A DNA stretch of 34,755 nucleotides. Origin: PALSA-926 sp964476835 (GTDB lineage Bacteria > Pseudomonadota > Alphaproteobacteria > Micavibrionales > UBA2020). The translations under genes and the position numbers were made by a program. Shown here in pieces: positions 23,139-31,622 of this stretch. Within the stretch, counting starts at the first letter, position 1. Every line of letters starts with the position of its first letter. The stretch covers positions 1-34,755 of the forward strand of contig CAYZCE010000022.1 in the NCBI GenBank assembly GCA_964476835.1. Direction: 5' to 3'. A model generated the notes under the pieces. The model worked only from the letters and a program-made list of their open reading frames with translations. It made no database searches and was not told where the DNA came from.

Positions 23139-25055
23139 ATGATGCCCGCCATGACCCTTGATTCCGCCTTGAAATACCAGCCGAGCCGCACGCAGGCCGA
23201 GCAGAGCCAGATGCACGCTTTCCTCAAGGAAACGGGCGCGCGCGATTATCATGGCCTGTGGCGCTGGTCGGTCGAACACCGCGATGCGTTCTGGGCGAAG
23301 GTCTGGAAGGATTGCGGCGTAATCGGCGAAGCGGGCGCGACTGTATATAAGGCAGGCGCGAAACTCGAAGACGGTCGCTTCTTCCCCGGGGGCAAGCTCA
23401 ACTACGCCGAAAACCTGCTGCGCCGCCGCGACGAGGGGCTGGCGATGGTCTTCCGCGGCGAAGACCGCGTGGAGCGGCAGGTCACCTACAAAGAATTGTA
23501 CGACACGGTCAGCCGTTTGCGTCAGGCGCTGCAAGCGCTCGGTGTGGGGGAGGGCGACCGCGTCGCGGGCTATCTGCCCAACATGCCGGAGACGGTCATG
23601 GCGATGCTGGCGGCTTCGAGCCTCGGCGCGATCTGGTCGTCGGCCTCGCCGGATTTCGGCGTGCAGGGCGTGCTCGACCGCTTCGGCCAGATCGAGCCGA
23701 AGGTGTTGTTCTGCGTCGACGGCTATTTCTACAACGGCAAGCAGATCGACTGCGCCGCGAAGAATGCGGAAGTGGCGGCGAAGATGCCGTCGTTGAAGAA
23801 GCTGGTGACTGTTTCTTATGCGGGCGGCTTCGGCGGCTTTATTGACGCGTTCAAGCCGCAAGACATCGCCTTCGAGCGTTTCGCGTTCAATCATCCGCTC
23901 TATATCATGTTCTCCTCCGGCACGACGGGTATCCCGAAGTGCATCGTGCACGGCGCGGGCGGTACGTTGTTGCAGCACCTCAAGGAACACCGCTTGCAAA
24001 GCGATGTCCGCAAGGGCGACCGCGTGTTCTATTTCACCACCTGCGGGTGGATGATGTGGAACTGGCTGGTCTCCGCGCTCGCGGTCGAGGCGACGTTGAT
24101 GCTCTATGACGGCTCGCCGTTCTATCCCGACGGCTACACGCTGTTCGACTTCGCGCAGAAATATAAATGCACGCTGTTCGGCACCTCGGCCAAGTATATC
24201 GACGCGCTGCGCGTCAACGGCGTGGAGACGGTGGGCAAATACGATCTGTCGTCGGTGCGCGTGGTCGCTTCGACCGGCTCGCCGCTGGCACCCGAAGGCT
24301 TCGATTACATCTACGATAAAATCATGCCGCATGTGCAACTCGCCTCGATCTCCGGCGGCACCGACATCATTTCGTGCTTCGTGCTCGGCAATCCGCTGTC
24401 GCCCGTATGGCGCGGCGAGATTCAAGGTGCGGGGCTGGGCATGGATGTTGACGTCTTCGATGAGAACGGCCATGCGCTCAAAACGGGCAAGGGTGAACTG
24501 GTGTGCAAAGCGCCGTTTCCCTCGATGCCCGTGGGTTTCTGGAACGATCCGACCGGCGAGAAATATCACAAAGCCTACTTTGAAAAGTTCCCCGGCATCT
24601 GGTGCCATGGCGACTGGTGCGAATGGACGGAACACGGTGGCATCGTCATTCACGGACGATCCGACGCGACGCTCAACCCCGGCGGCGTGCGCATCGGCAC
24701 GGCGGAGATTTATCGCCTTGTCGAACAAATCCCCGGCGTCAAGGAAAGCATCGCGGTCGGCCAAGATTGGGACGGCGACGTGCGCGTCGTGCTGTTCGTC
24801 GTGATGCAGCAGGGCGCGGCGCTCGACGACGCTTTGATCGCGCGCATCAAGAAATCCATCCGTGAAGGCGCATCGCCGCGCCATGTGCCGGCCAAGGTCA
24901 TCGCCGTCTCCGACATTCCGCGCACCAAGAGCGGCAAGATCACCGAACTGGCCGTGCGCGAAGTCATCCACGGCCGCGCGGTCAAGAACGTCGAGGCGCT
25001 CGCCAATCCGGAAGCGCTCAAACATTACGAGAACCTCACGGAGCTGGCGTCATGA
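23139..25055 (+). CDS. aacS: Acetoacetyl-CoA synthetase
   Basis: ATP-dependent ligase that activates acetoacetate to acetoacetyl-CoA, for use of ketone bodies or leucine carbon. The 638 residues carry the AMP-forming family marks: MFSSGTTGIPK (257-267, ATP P-loop), TTCGWMMWNWLVSALA (typical of acetoacetate-specific members), SGGTDIISCFVLGNP, the FPGIWCHGDWCEW / GRSDATLNPGGVRIGTAEIY hinge block and the catalytic Lys600 in RTKSGK. The N-terminal FFPGGKLNYAENLL block is also characteristic. ATG 23139 is preferred, with AAGGGG seven bases upstream; in-frame ATGs follow at 23142 and 23151. Its stop overlaps the next gene's start (ATGA). The amino acid dehydrogenase downstream fits a leucine-to-acetoacetate context. 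Confidence 0.93.
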   Translation: MMPAMTLDSALKYQPSRTQAEQSQMHAFLKETGARDYHGLWRWSVEHRDAFWAKVWKDCGVIGEAGATVYKAGAKLEDGRFFPGGKLNYAENLLRRRDEGLAMVFRGEDRVERQVTYKELYDTVSRLRQALQALGVGEGDRVAGYLPNMPETVMAMLAASSLGAIWSSASPDFGVQGVLDRFGQIEPKVLFCVDGYFYNGKQIDCAAKNAEVAAKMPSLKKLVTVSYAGGFGGFIDAFKPQDIAFERFAFNHPLYIMFSSGTTGIPKCIVHGAGGTLLQHLKEHRLQSDVRKGDRVFYFTTCGWMMWNWLVSALAVEATLMLYDGSPFYPDGYTLFDFAQKYKCTLFGTSAKYIDALRVNGVETVGKYDLSSVRVVASTGSPLAPEGFDYIYDKIMPHVQLASISGGTDIISCFVLGNPLSPVWRGEIQGAGLGMDVDVFDENGHALKTGKGELVCKAPFPSMPVGFWNDPTGEKYHKAYFEKFPGIWCHGDWCEWTEHGGIVIHGRSDATLNPGGVRIGTAEIYRLVEQIPGVKESIAVGQDWDGDVRVVLFVVMQQGAALDDALIARIKKSIREGASPRHVPAKVIAVSDIPRTKSGKITELAVREVIHGRAVKNVEALANPEALKHYENLTELAS

Positions 25056-25579
25056 GCATGACACGCGGTTATTTCGGCATTGGCGTCGAAGGCATTTCCA
25101 AGGCGATGAACGTCGGCAACCTGCTGCGCTCGGCGCACTCCTTCGGCGCGAGCTTCTTCTTCACCATCTCGCCCGAGGTCGACGTGCGCGGTATGAAAGC
25201 ATCGGATACCTCGGACGCCTTCGGCCATATCCCGTTCTACGACTTCAAGCGCCACGAAGACCTGATCCTGCCGGAGAAGTGCGCGATGGTCGCGGTCGAG
25301 CTGCTCGAAGACTCCATCGACCTGCCGAGCTTCCGTCACCCCTCGCGCGCCGTCTATGTGCTCGGGCGCGAGATGGGCAGCGTGTCGGACGAGCTGGTCG
25401 CGCGCTGTGACTATAAAATCAAGATCCCCATGAAGTTCTGTGTCAACGTCGGCGTCGCGGGCGCGATCGTCATGTACGACCGCCTTATCAGCCTCGGCAA
25501 GTTCCCCGACCGTCCTGTCCATGCCGGCGGCCCCGGAGTCTTCGCGCCGCAGAAGCTCCGCCCCGACCAAATCGTTTGA
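25052..25579 (+). CDS. SpoU/TrmH-family RNA 2'-O-methyltransferase
   Basis: SAM-dependent methyltransferase of the knotted SPOUT fold, expected to methylate a ribose in tRNA or rRNA. The 175 residues contain the three SpoU motifs: NVGNLLRSAHSFGA (about 22-35, motif 1), VYVLGREMGSVSDEL (motif 2) and IPMKFCVNVGVAGAIVMYDRL (motif 3, the knot). There is no extra N-terminal RNA-binding domain. The start ATG 25052 overlaps the aacS stop by four bases, so the gene is translationally coupled to a metabolic enzyme with no clear connection. The motif 2 Glu-for-Gly/Ser context is a variant. The target nucleotide cannot be assigned. Confidence 0.9.
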   Translation: MSMTRGYFGIGVEGISKAMNVGNLLRSAHSFGASFFFTISPEVDVRGMKASDTSDAFGHIPFYDFKRHEDLILPEKCAMVAVELLEDSIDLPSFRHPSRAVYVLGREMGSVSDELVARCDYKIKIPMKFCVNVGVAGAIVMYDRLISLGKFPDRPVHAGGPGVFAPQKLRPDQIV

Positions 25580-25585
25580 CCTAAA

Positions 25586-25615
25586 CCCTGTTCTTTCCTT
25601 TCAAATCGAACAGGG
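25586..25615 (+). terminator. Terminator-like hairpin after the SpoU gene
   Basis: CCCTGTTC (25586-25593) pairs exactly with GAACAGGG (25608-25615), and CCTA/TAGG just outside can extend the stem around a bulge. Only a weak T-rich tract (TTATTTTC) follows, so termination may be partial. A second hairpin (CCGGTTT 25664-25670 with AAACCGG 25681-25687) lies in the leader of the next gene. Confidence 0.5.
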
Positions 25616-25754
25616 ATAGGGTTATTTTCAATCAAATCAAGGGGTAGGGCAGGCGAAAAGGGGCCGGTTTATTTGCAAAAAAACCGGGAATCACCCAAGC
25701 TAAGGGCACTCGGTATTACCCCTGTCATCAACGAAACAAAACAAAGGATATCGA

Positions 25755-26852
25755 ATGTCCGTTTTCAGCCACCCGGAATTCAGCCAACACGAACGGGTAT
25801 CGTTCTTCAACTGCGAAAAGACCGGCCTGCGCGCCATCATCGCGGTGCACAATACGAATCTCGGCCCGGCCTTGGGCGGCTGCCGCATGTGGTCTTACGA
25901 AAATGACGAGCAAGCGCTGCGCGACGTCCTGCGCCTCTCGCAAGGGATGACCTACAAGGCGGCCATCACCGGCCTGCCGCTGGGCGGCGGCAAGTCCGTC
26001 ATCATCGGTGACGCCCGCACCCAGAAGACGCCCGAGCTGATGCAGTCGATGGGCCGCGCGGTCGAGACCTTCGCCGGCCGCTACATCGTGGCGGAAGACG
26101 TCGGCACCACGGTCGACGACATGAACGCGATCCACACCCAGACCCAGCACGTGGTCGGCATCTCGCACGCCGGCGAGGGTAGCGGCGACCCGTCGCCCAC
26201 CACCGCGCTCGGCGTGTTCACCGGCCTCAAGGCCGCAGTGCGCTATCGCCTGCACCGCAATGACCTTAAGGGCCTCAAGGTGGCAGTGCAGGGCCTCGGC
26301 AACGTCGGCTACAACCTTTGCAAGCACCTGCACAACGCAGGCGCGCAGCTCTTCGTCACCGACATGCAGAAGGACCGCATCGAGCAGGCCGTGAAGGAAT
26401 TCGGCGCCACCGGCGTCGCGCTGAACGACATCTATGCGCAAGACGTCGACGTCTTCTCGCCCTGCGCGCTCGGCGCCATCATCAACGACGGCACGATCAA
26501 GCAGCTCAAGGCCAAGGTCGTGGCCGGCGCCGCCAACAACCAGCTGGCCGAAGCGCGTCACGGCGACGTGCTGCGCAGCGCGAAAATCCTGTATGCGCCC
26601 GACTATCTCATCAACGCAGGCGGCCTGATCAACGTCTATTTCGAGCACCGTGCGCGTTCCACCGGCAAGCCCTACGACCGTGCCGAAGTCGAGGCGCAGG
26701 TGCAGAAGATCGACGACACGTCGGAATCCATCTTCCGCCTCGCCGAAGCCGAAGGCATCGCCACCAGCGCCGCCGCCAACCGCATCGCGGAAGAGCGCTT
26801 CAACGCGCCGAACGCCCGCAAGAACGGTTTGCCGCATTCTTCGGCGGCCTGA
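25755..26852 (+). CDS. Leu/Phe/Val-type amino acid dehydrogenase
   Basis: NAD-dependent oxidative deaminase converting a branched-chain or aromatic amino acid to its 2-keto acid. The 365 residues include the substrate domain with GPALGGCRMW, Lys68 in GMTYKAA and the catalytic Lys80 in GLPLGGGKSVI, then AEDVGTT, and the Rossmann domain GLGNVGYN followed by the NAD-selecting acidic residue in VTDM. Length and the PLGGGK motif match leucine dehydrogenases more closely than glutamate dehydrogenases, but substrate choice among Leu, Val and Phe cannot be settled by eye. ATG 25755 has AAAGGA six bases upstream. A very strong terminator follows. With aacS upstream, a role in leucine use is plausible. 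Confidence 0.9.
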   Translation: MSVFSHPEFSQHERVSFFNCEKTGLRAIIAVHNTNLGPALGGCRMWSYENDEQALRDVLRLSQGMTYKAAITGLPLGGGKSVIIGDARTQKTPELMQSMGRAVETFAGRYIVAEDVGTTVDDMNAIHTQTQHVVGISHAGEGSGDPSPTTALGVFTGLKAAVRYRLHRNDLKGLKVAVQGLGNVGYNLCKHLHNAGAQLFVTDMQKDRIEQAVKEFGATGVALNDIYAQDVDVFSPCALGAIINDGTIKQLKAKVVAGAANNQLAEARHGDVLRSAKILYAPDYLINAGGLINVYFEHRARSTGKPYDRAEVEAQVQKIDDTSESIFRLAEAEGIATSAAANRIAEERFNAPNARKNGLPHSSAA

Positions 26853-26858
26853 CGCCGA

Positions 26859-26902
26859 AAAAGAAAAGCCCCCGCTGCCTGTGCAGCGGGGGCTTTTCTT
26901 TT
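26859..26902. terminator. Bidirectional terminator after the dehydrogenase
   Basis: A perfect 20-base-pair stem (26859-26878 with 26883-26902) and a CTGT loop. The core GCCCCCGCTGC/GCAGCGGGGGC is flanked by A-rich and T-rich arms. It lies between convergent genes and serves both. Confidence 0.95.
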
Positions 26903-26911
26903 GCGCCTCAT

Positions 26912-28615
26912 TTAGAACTTGTACATCATCGCCAGCGAGCCTTGCGAGTTATAAGAGACGTAAGGCTTCGCGTTGGCGTCGCGGCCGCTGCGCTGGACCG
27001 TCGGCACCAGCGACCAGTCGCGGAAGACCGGGAATTCGCCGGTCAGCGTCCACTGCCATTCCTTGTCGGCGCGGGTGATGCCCGGCGCGACGTTGGCATC
27101 GGGCGCGCCGTACCAGCTCTTCTTGTAGGAGATCGAGCCGTAGAGCGAGGCCTTGCGGTCGCTCATCTTCGGGAACAGCACGGGCAGGCGCACCGAGTAG
27201 CCGTTGGTGATGCGGCCGCTCTTTTGCGATTCCCATGCCTTGTCGGCGTCGATATCGCGCCAGCTGAAGCCGAGGTCGGTCGTCAGCCACGGCTGGATAC
27301 GATAGAGGCCGCGCAGCGCGTAATAGGCCTGGTTGCCCGAGGACTCGTCGTTGTCGGGGAAGGCCGAGGTATTGTGGTAGCCGGTATAGGTGTCCTCGGC
27401 TGTGGCGACGACGGCGAGGTCGTGCGTGAGCGCGTTGATGAAGGTCACGCCCGCGCCGCCGGCGGCGCTGTAGCCGGTCTCGTTGACCTGGATCATGTTG
27501 CCGATCACGTAGGGGCGCACGCTGTAGTTGCCGTCGGTGGAGATGCGGACGTTGGGGCCGGTCGAGACTTCGAGGAAGCCGAGGTCGGAGTTGGTGCGGT
27601 TGTTCTGGCGCGTCTGGTAGGCGACGACGCGCGTGTCGATGTTGTCGATCCTGTCGTTGATGCGTTTCGTCAGGTGGTTGACGTTGCCGAGCGCGAAGAG
27701 GTTGAGGTCGGGACGCGGGCGTTGTGCGCCGGACTCGCTGTTGTTGATTTCATAGGCCGAGGGCGCGCCCGAGGCGTTCGACTGCCAGCGTGCGCCGAAC
27801 TGGACGAAGCCCGAGAAGCCGGCCTTTTCCGCCGCCGCCGCTTTCGGCTCGACGGCCGAGCCGGAGGGCAGGTCGGGGCGCACCTTGGTGATTTCGCCGT
27901 GGAAGTAGGAGACGCGGTCGGTGTAATAGCTTTCCGCCGCCTTCTTTTCTTCAGGCGTCAGCGTGGAACGGACGGCCTGCAGCTCGGCGACGATGCGGTC
28001 GCGCGCCGGCCCCGTGGGATAACCCTGCACCGCCAGCGACAGCCATGCGGCCGCCTTGGAAGCATCTTTTGGCACGCCGATGCCGTCGCGGTACATGACG
28101 CCGAGGTTGTATTGCGCGCCGGGGAAGCCTTGGTTGGCGAGCTTTTCGAAGATCGCCGCGGCCTTCGCGTCGTCTTTCGGCACGCCCTGGCCTTTCTGGT
28201 AGAGCAGCGCGAGCGCGATCTGCGCGTTAGGGTCGCCCTTGTCGGCGGCGCGCTGCGTCAGGCTTGCGGCCTGCTTCGCCTTTGTGGCGTCGGCGGGGAA
28301 GGCGTCGAGGTAGAAACGCGCGAGTTCCATTTCGGCCGTGGCGTCGCCGGTGTTCGCGGCGCGCGTCAGCCATTGTTCCGCTTCCGCGGGGTGGTTGGCG
28401 GCGGCATAGGCCCTGCCGACCGCGATCATCGCCTTCACGTCGCCCTTGGCGGCAGCGGGGATTTGCATGGCGAGCGTTTGTTGCAGCGCCGCATCCGGCG
28501 CGGGCGCTGTTGTCGCTGCCGGTGCAGCCGCGACGGTGTCGGCGGCGTGGGCGGCAGGAGCGGTCATGCAAATGAATGCAATCGTGGCGGCGGTGGTGCG
28601 GAAAGTCGGTCGCAT
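26912..28615 (-). CDS. Exported Sel1-repeat protein with outer-membrane beta-barrel-like C-terminus
   Basis: The 567-residue protein starts with a clear signal peptide (MRPTFRTTAATIAFICMTAPAAHA, cleavage before AD). About four Sel1/TPR-type repeats follow (about 50-210; for example AAAIFEKLANQGFPGAQYNLGVMYRDGIGVPKD is the textbook pattern, about 36 residues per repeat). From about 270 to the end the sequence alternates aromatic/hydrophobic and polar residues (GFVQFGARWQSNASG..., SVRPYVIGNMIQ, ASLYGSISYKKSWYG) and closes in YKF, the terminal Phe expected of an outer membrane beta-barrel. The architecture recalls Slam-type assembly proteins, but I cannot confirm homology. ATG 28615 is chosen over an earlier frame opening at 28684, because AAAAAGG precedes it and the signal peptide starts there. 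Confidence 0.75.
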   Translation of the reverse strand: MRPTFRTTAATIAFICMTAPAAHAADTVAAAPAATTAPAPDAALQQTLAMQIPAAAKGDVKAMIAVGRAYAAANHPAEAEQWLTRAANTGDATAEMELARFYLDAFPADATKAKQAASLTQRAADKGDPNAQIALALLYQKGQGVPKDDAKAAAIFEKLANQGFPGAQYNLGVMYRDGIGVPKDASKAAAWLSLAVQGYPTGPARDRIVAELQAVRSTLTPEEKKAAESYYTDRVSYFHGEITKVRPDLPSGSAVEPKAAAAEKAGFSGFVQFGARWQSNASGAPSAYEINNSESGAQRPRPDLNLFALGNVNHLTKRINDRIDNIDTRVVAYQTRQNNRTNSDLGFLEVSTGPNVRISTDGNYSVRPYVIGNMIQVNETGYSAAGGAGVTFINALTHDLAVVATAEDTYTGYHNTSAFPDNDESSGNQAYYALRGLYRIQPWLTTDLGFSWRDIDADKAWESQKSGRITNGYSVRLPVLFPKMSDRKASLYGSISYKKSWYGAPDANVAPGITRADKEWQWTLTGEFPVFRDWSLVPTVQRSGRDANAKPYVSYNSQGSLAMMYKF

Positions 28616-28727
28616 ATATAACCTTTTTAAAAAAGCGGCAATTGCCCGTATGCCGATTCTCTCAAAAAAGCCGCGCTGCGACAATCGTTGTCTTGAAGGT
28701 TATGGCATGTAATGCCAAAAAAACCGA
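28616..28727 (-). promoter_or_regulatory. Leader region of the Sel1/barrel gene
   Basis: On the minus strand CGGCA...TGCCG (arms at 28651-28655 and 28636-28640) is followed by CTTTTTT and then AAAAAGG, the ribosome site for ATG 28615, giving an attenuator-like layout. A perfect GGCAATTGCC palindrome lies at 28637-28646. Upstream are the dyads GACAA-TCG-TTGTC (28680-28692) and TGGCAT-GTA-ATGCCA (28703-28717). No clear -35/-10 pair was found. Confidence 0.35.
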
Positions 28728-28758
28728 CCGCCGTTCCTGCATTTTGCGGGAACGGCGG
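28717..28758 (-). terminator. Rho-independent terminator after the coiled-coil gene
   Basis: A 13-base-pair GC-rich stem (28728-28740 with 28746-28758, one G-T pair) and a 5-base loop. On the minus strand it is followed after about four bases by T7 (28717-28723). It separates the coiled-coil gene from the Sel1/barrel gene on the same strand. Confidence 0.85.
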
Positions 28759-28786
28759 CGATATTTACGGAGATCGGGAGGTTTGC

Positions 28787-29908
28787 TTACTTGCCGCCCT
28801 TCAGGTCGAGGTCGGAGAGCTTGAGGTCATTGCCCAGGCGTTCGTTCAATCGCTCGGTCTTCAGGTTCCCGAACACGCTGCTGCTGATTTGAGTGTCCTT
28901 CTTGATGTCGCCGCCGATATCCTGGAGATCCTGCTTCTGATCCTTCAGCATATCCAGCTCTTTCTGCTGTTGCTCCGACAAGACGTTGCCGTCTTTGCCG
29001 AGGTCTGATTTATCGAGGTTGCCGGCCTTGTCGCGGAGGCTTTCCAGCTCTTTCTTCAGCTGGCTGATCTGCTCTTCAAGGGCCTTCACGTCCGCGCCCT
29101 TCACGCCTTCCTGCGCGTTCAGTGCGTCGATCTGCTTGGTCAGGCTATCGGCTTGCTTCTGAATGTCGCTAAGATCAACCTTGTCGCCGCCGACTTGAGT
29201 GAGTTTCGTGGAAGAAAGGTCACTCTTGGCGAGGGACGCGACTTTCACGGTCTCGTCGATCGCGGCCTTCTGGTCGGCGACCACGTCGATGCGCGAGATT
29301 TGCTGCAGGGCGGCGCTGCTGACGCGGCTGTCGGCCACGTCAACCTTGGCGGCTGCGACCTTGTCGGTCCTGCTGCTGTCCACCTTTTCAGCCTTGTCGG
29401 TGCGGACGCCGGTCACGACGATGTCAGCCGCGGCGACGATGGGCTTGTCGGCGGAAACGGTGTCGGCGCGGTCAAAAGTTGCGTACTTGATGGCATCGAC
29501 GCGGGTCGTGTCGACCTTGGTCAGCGGCGCGGCCAGTGCGACGGTCGCGACCGCGGTCACGTCGTATTTATCCGTGCGCGGCACCGCGATCATCGCTTCG
29601 GCGGGAACGGTCTTGATGTCGGCTTTCGTCGCGCTCAGGATGGTTGCGACCAGCGCGGAGCCGGCGGCATTCGCGTCAACCTTGCCGAAGGTGCCGATCT
29701 TGTCGGTGGTGAGGCGGTCGGAGGTTTCCTGGCGATCGGCGACGCTGCCGCTGTTGTCCCAGACGGCGATGTCATGGCGCCCTTCGAAGACGACCGGGGT
29801 GACGTCGCGGTTCATGCCGGAGGTGGCGCCGAAATCAGCTGCCATCGCCGTACTGCTCATGAGCCCGGCGGCGAGAGAGAAAGCGAGGAGGAGCGGCTTA
29901 TTGGTCAT
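28787..29908 (-). CDS. Exported Lys/Asp-rich coiled-coil protein, unknown
   Basis: I do not recognise a family. The 373 residues begin with a signal peptide (MTNKPLLLAFSLAAGLMSSTAMA, cleavage before AD). Residues about 65-215 repeat short Asp/Lys units with no fixed spacing (TTDKIG, RTDKYD, KVDTTRVD, RADTVSADK, RTDKAEKVD, SRTDKV, RIDVVADQK). Residues about 246-333 form a clear heptad coiled coil (LTKQIDALN, VKALEEQISQLKKELESLRDK, EQQQKELDMLKDQKQDLQD). There is no Cys and almost no Trp, and no membrane segment beyond the signal. A periplasmic or surface structural protein is plausible. ATG 29908 has only a weak GGGA upstream. It has its own terminator and lies downstream of a gap it shares with divergent glpD. 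Confidence 0.7.
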   Translation of the reverse strand: MTNKPLLLAFSLAAGLMSSTAMAADFGATSGMNRDVTPVVFEGRHDIAVWDNSGSVADRQETSDRLTTDKIGTFGKVDANAAGSALVATILSATKADIKTVPAEAMIAVPRTDKYDVTAVATVALAAPLTKVDTTRVDAIKYATFDRADTVSADKPIVAAADIVVTGVRTDKAEKVDSSRTDKVAAAKVDVADSRVSSAALQQISRIDVVADQKAAIDETVKVASLAKSDLSSTKLTQVGGDKVDLSDIQKQADSLTKQIDALNAQEGVKGADVKALEEQISQLKKELESLRDKAGNLDKSDLGKDGNVLSEQQQKELDMLKDQKQDLQDIGGDIKKDTQISSSVFGNLKTERLNERLGNDLKLSDLDLKGGK

Positions 29909-30087
29909 TGTAATGTTCCCGACTAGAATGTTTATATAATGTGCCTTGACGGCATCTCCCTGTACTTCAATCCTATATGTAAAGGTTTAACAGCTCGTTA
30001 ATATTCTGAAAACTTTGTAAAAACATTAATTTATGGCGGGGATTTTCTGCGCGAATTGTCGCATAATTTGAGCGACTCAGAGGGCTG
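29909..30087. promoter_or_regulatory. Divergent gap between the coiled-coil gene and glpD
   Basis: A 179-base AT-rich region. It contains the dyads TTAAC-AGCTC-GTTAA (29987-30001) and GTCGC...GCGAC (30058-30062 with 30072-30076). The second overlaps a possible -10 for glpD (CATAAT, 30062-30067), with no good -35. A minus-strand TTAACG...TATAGG pair could serve the coiled-coil gene. Confidence 0.35.
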
Positions 30088-31620
30088 GTGGATTTGACGA
30101 AAACGAAGGCAACAGACGTCCTTGTGATCGGGGGCGGCATCAACGGGACCGGGATCGCGCGCGATCTGTCGGGTCGCGGGCTGTCGGTCATCCTCTGCGA
30201 GAAGGACGATTTGGCGAGCGCCACGTCGTCGGCCAGCACCAAGCTGATCCATGGCGGCCTGCGCTATCTCGAGCAATATGATTTCAAACTGGTGCGCGAA
30301 TCCCTGATCGAGCGCGAGGTGCTGCTGCATGCCGTGCCGTACCTGACGCACCCGATGACCTTCGTGCTGCCGCACCACAAGGGCCTGCGCCCGTGGTGGC
30401 TGATCCGGCTGGGGCTTTTCCTCTACGACCATCTCGGCGGCAAGATCTCGCTGGCGCGCTCGGCGGGCGTGCAGCTGGCAGGCACACGCTACGGCCAGCC
30501 GCTCAAGCCGTCGTTCAAGCGGGGCTTCAGCTATTCCGACTGCGCGGTCGACGACGCGCGCCTCGTCGTGCTCAACGCGCTCGACGCTTACGAGAAGGGC
30601 GCGCAGGTGATGACGCGCACCGAGTGCATCGGGCTGGATGCACAGCAGGACGGCGGCTGGACGGCGACGCTGCGCGACGTGCTGACGGGTGCCGAGACCA
30701 AGGTGGATGCGCGCGTCGTCGTCAACGCCGCGGGGCCGTGGGTCAATAAGGTGCTCGGCCATGCCTTCGGGGAGGGCACGCAGAAACATATGCTGCGCTG
30801 GGTCAAGGGCAGCCACCTGATCGTCCGCCAATTATATAAGGGCGACCATGCCTATATCCTGCAGAACGATGATGGCCGCATCGTCTTCACGATCCCGTAT
30901 GAAGGCAAGTATACGCTGATCGGCACGACCGACATCGACTACGACGGCGACCTCGACGCCGTGCGCATCAGCATGGAAGAGGTCGAATATCTTTGCGCCG
31001 CCGTCTCCGCTTATTTCCGCCACCCGGTGTCGCCGGAAGACGTCGAGTGGACCTATAGCGGCGTGCGGCCGCTGCTCGGCGACGGGTCGGGCAGCAAGGC
31101 GTCGTCGGTCACGCGCGAATACCTGCTCGAGCTCGAGCATCATCAGGGCGCGCCGATCCTCAACGTCTACGGCGGCAAGCTGACGACGTTCCGCCGCCTC
31201 TCCGAACTCGCCGCCGACAAGATCACCGCGCTGCTCGGCCGTGGCCGCGCGCCGTGGACGGAATGGGCGCTGATGCCGGGGGCGGAAGGCGCGGCCTCGA
31301 ACTACGACACTTTCCTGAAGACCTTGTGGCGTGAATATGCGTGGATGCCTGAACAGTTGGTGCACCGCTACGCACGCTCCTACGGCTCGCGCGCGCGCGG
31401 GCTGCTGCGCGGCTTCAAGCGCATGTCCGACCTCGGCGCGCACCTCGGCGACGATGTCTATGAGGCGGAAGTCGCCTACCTCGTTAGCAGCGAATGGGCG
31501 TTGACGGCGGACGATGTGCTGTGGCGCCGTTCCAAGCTCGGCCTGCACATCTCGGAAAACACGCGTGCCAATGTCGAAGCGCTGGTGGAAAAGCTCGTTG
31601 CCGGGCGGGAGCGCGGCTGA
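30088..31620 (+). CDS. glpD: Aerobic glycerol-3-phosphate dehydrogenase
   Basis: Membrane-associated FAD enzyme oxidising glycerol 3-phosphate to dihydroxyacetone phosphate and passing electrons to quinone. The 510 residues carry the dinucleotide-binding motif VLVIGGGINGTGIARD (11-26), the ED-x-x-S-x-TSS-x-S-TKLIHGGLRYLE block, GRIVFTIPYEGKYTLIGTTD, YSGVRPL and the C-terminal NVYGGKLTTFR with the conserved glycerophosphate-binding residues. The following C-terminal domain (EMALMPGAEG... to LWRRSKLGL) is also typical. The start is GTG 30088, with AGAGGG just upstream; a TTG two codons later is an alternative. glpK follows after two bases, so this is a glpDK operon. Confidence 0.95.
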   Translation: MDLTKTKATDVLVIGGGINGTGIARDLSGRGLSVILCEKDDLASATSSASTKLIHGGLRYLEQYDFKLVRESLIEREVLLHAVPYLTHPMTFVLPHHKGLRPWWLIRLGLFLYDHLGGKISLARSAGVQLAGTRYGQPLKPSFKRGFSYSDCAVDDARLVVLNALDAYEKGAQVMTRTECIGLDAQQDGGWTATLRDVLTGAETKVDARVVVNAAGPWVNKVLGHAFGEGTQKHMLRWVKGSHLIVRQLYKGDHAYILQNDDGRIVFTIPYEGKYTLIGTTDIDYDGDLDAVRISMEEVEYLCAAVSAYFRHPVSPEDVEWTYSGVRPLLGDGSGSKASSVTREYLLELEHHQGAPILNVYGGKLTTFRRLSELAADKITALLGRGRAPWTEWALMPGAEGAASNYDTFLKTLWREYAWMPEQLVHRYARSYGSRARGLLRGFKRMSDLGAHLGDDVYEAEVAYLVSSEWALTADDVLWRRSKLGLHISENTRANVEALVEKLVAGRERG

Positions 31621-31622
31621 GC

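Noticed and set aside
26318..28621. A 767-codon open frame on the plus strand running antisense through the terminator and the Sel1/barrel gene
   Set aside because: It overlaps two well-supported genes and a strong terminator, and its translation is Arg/Val/Gly/Ala-rich with no family features. It is a product of high GC codon bias.
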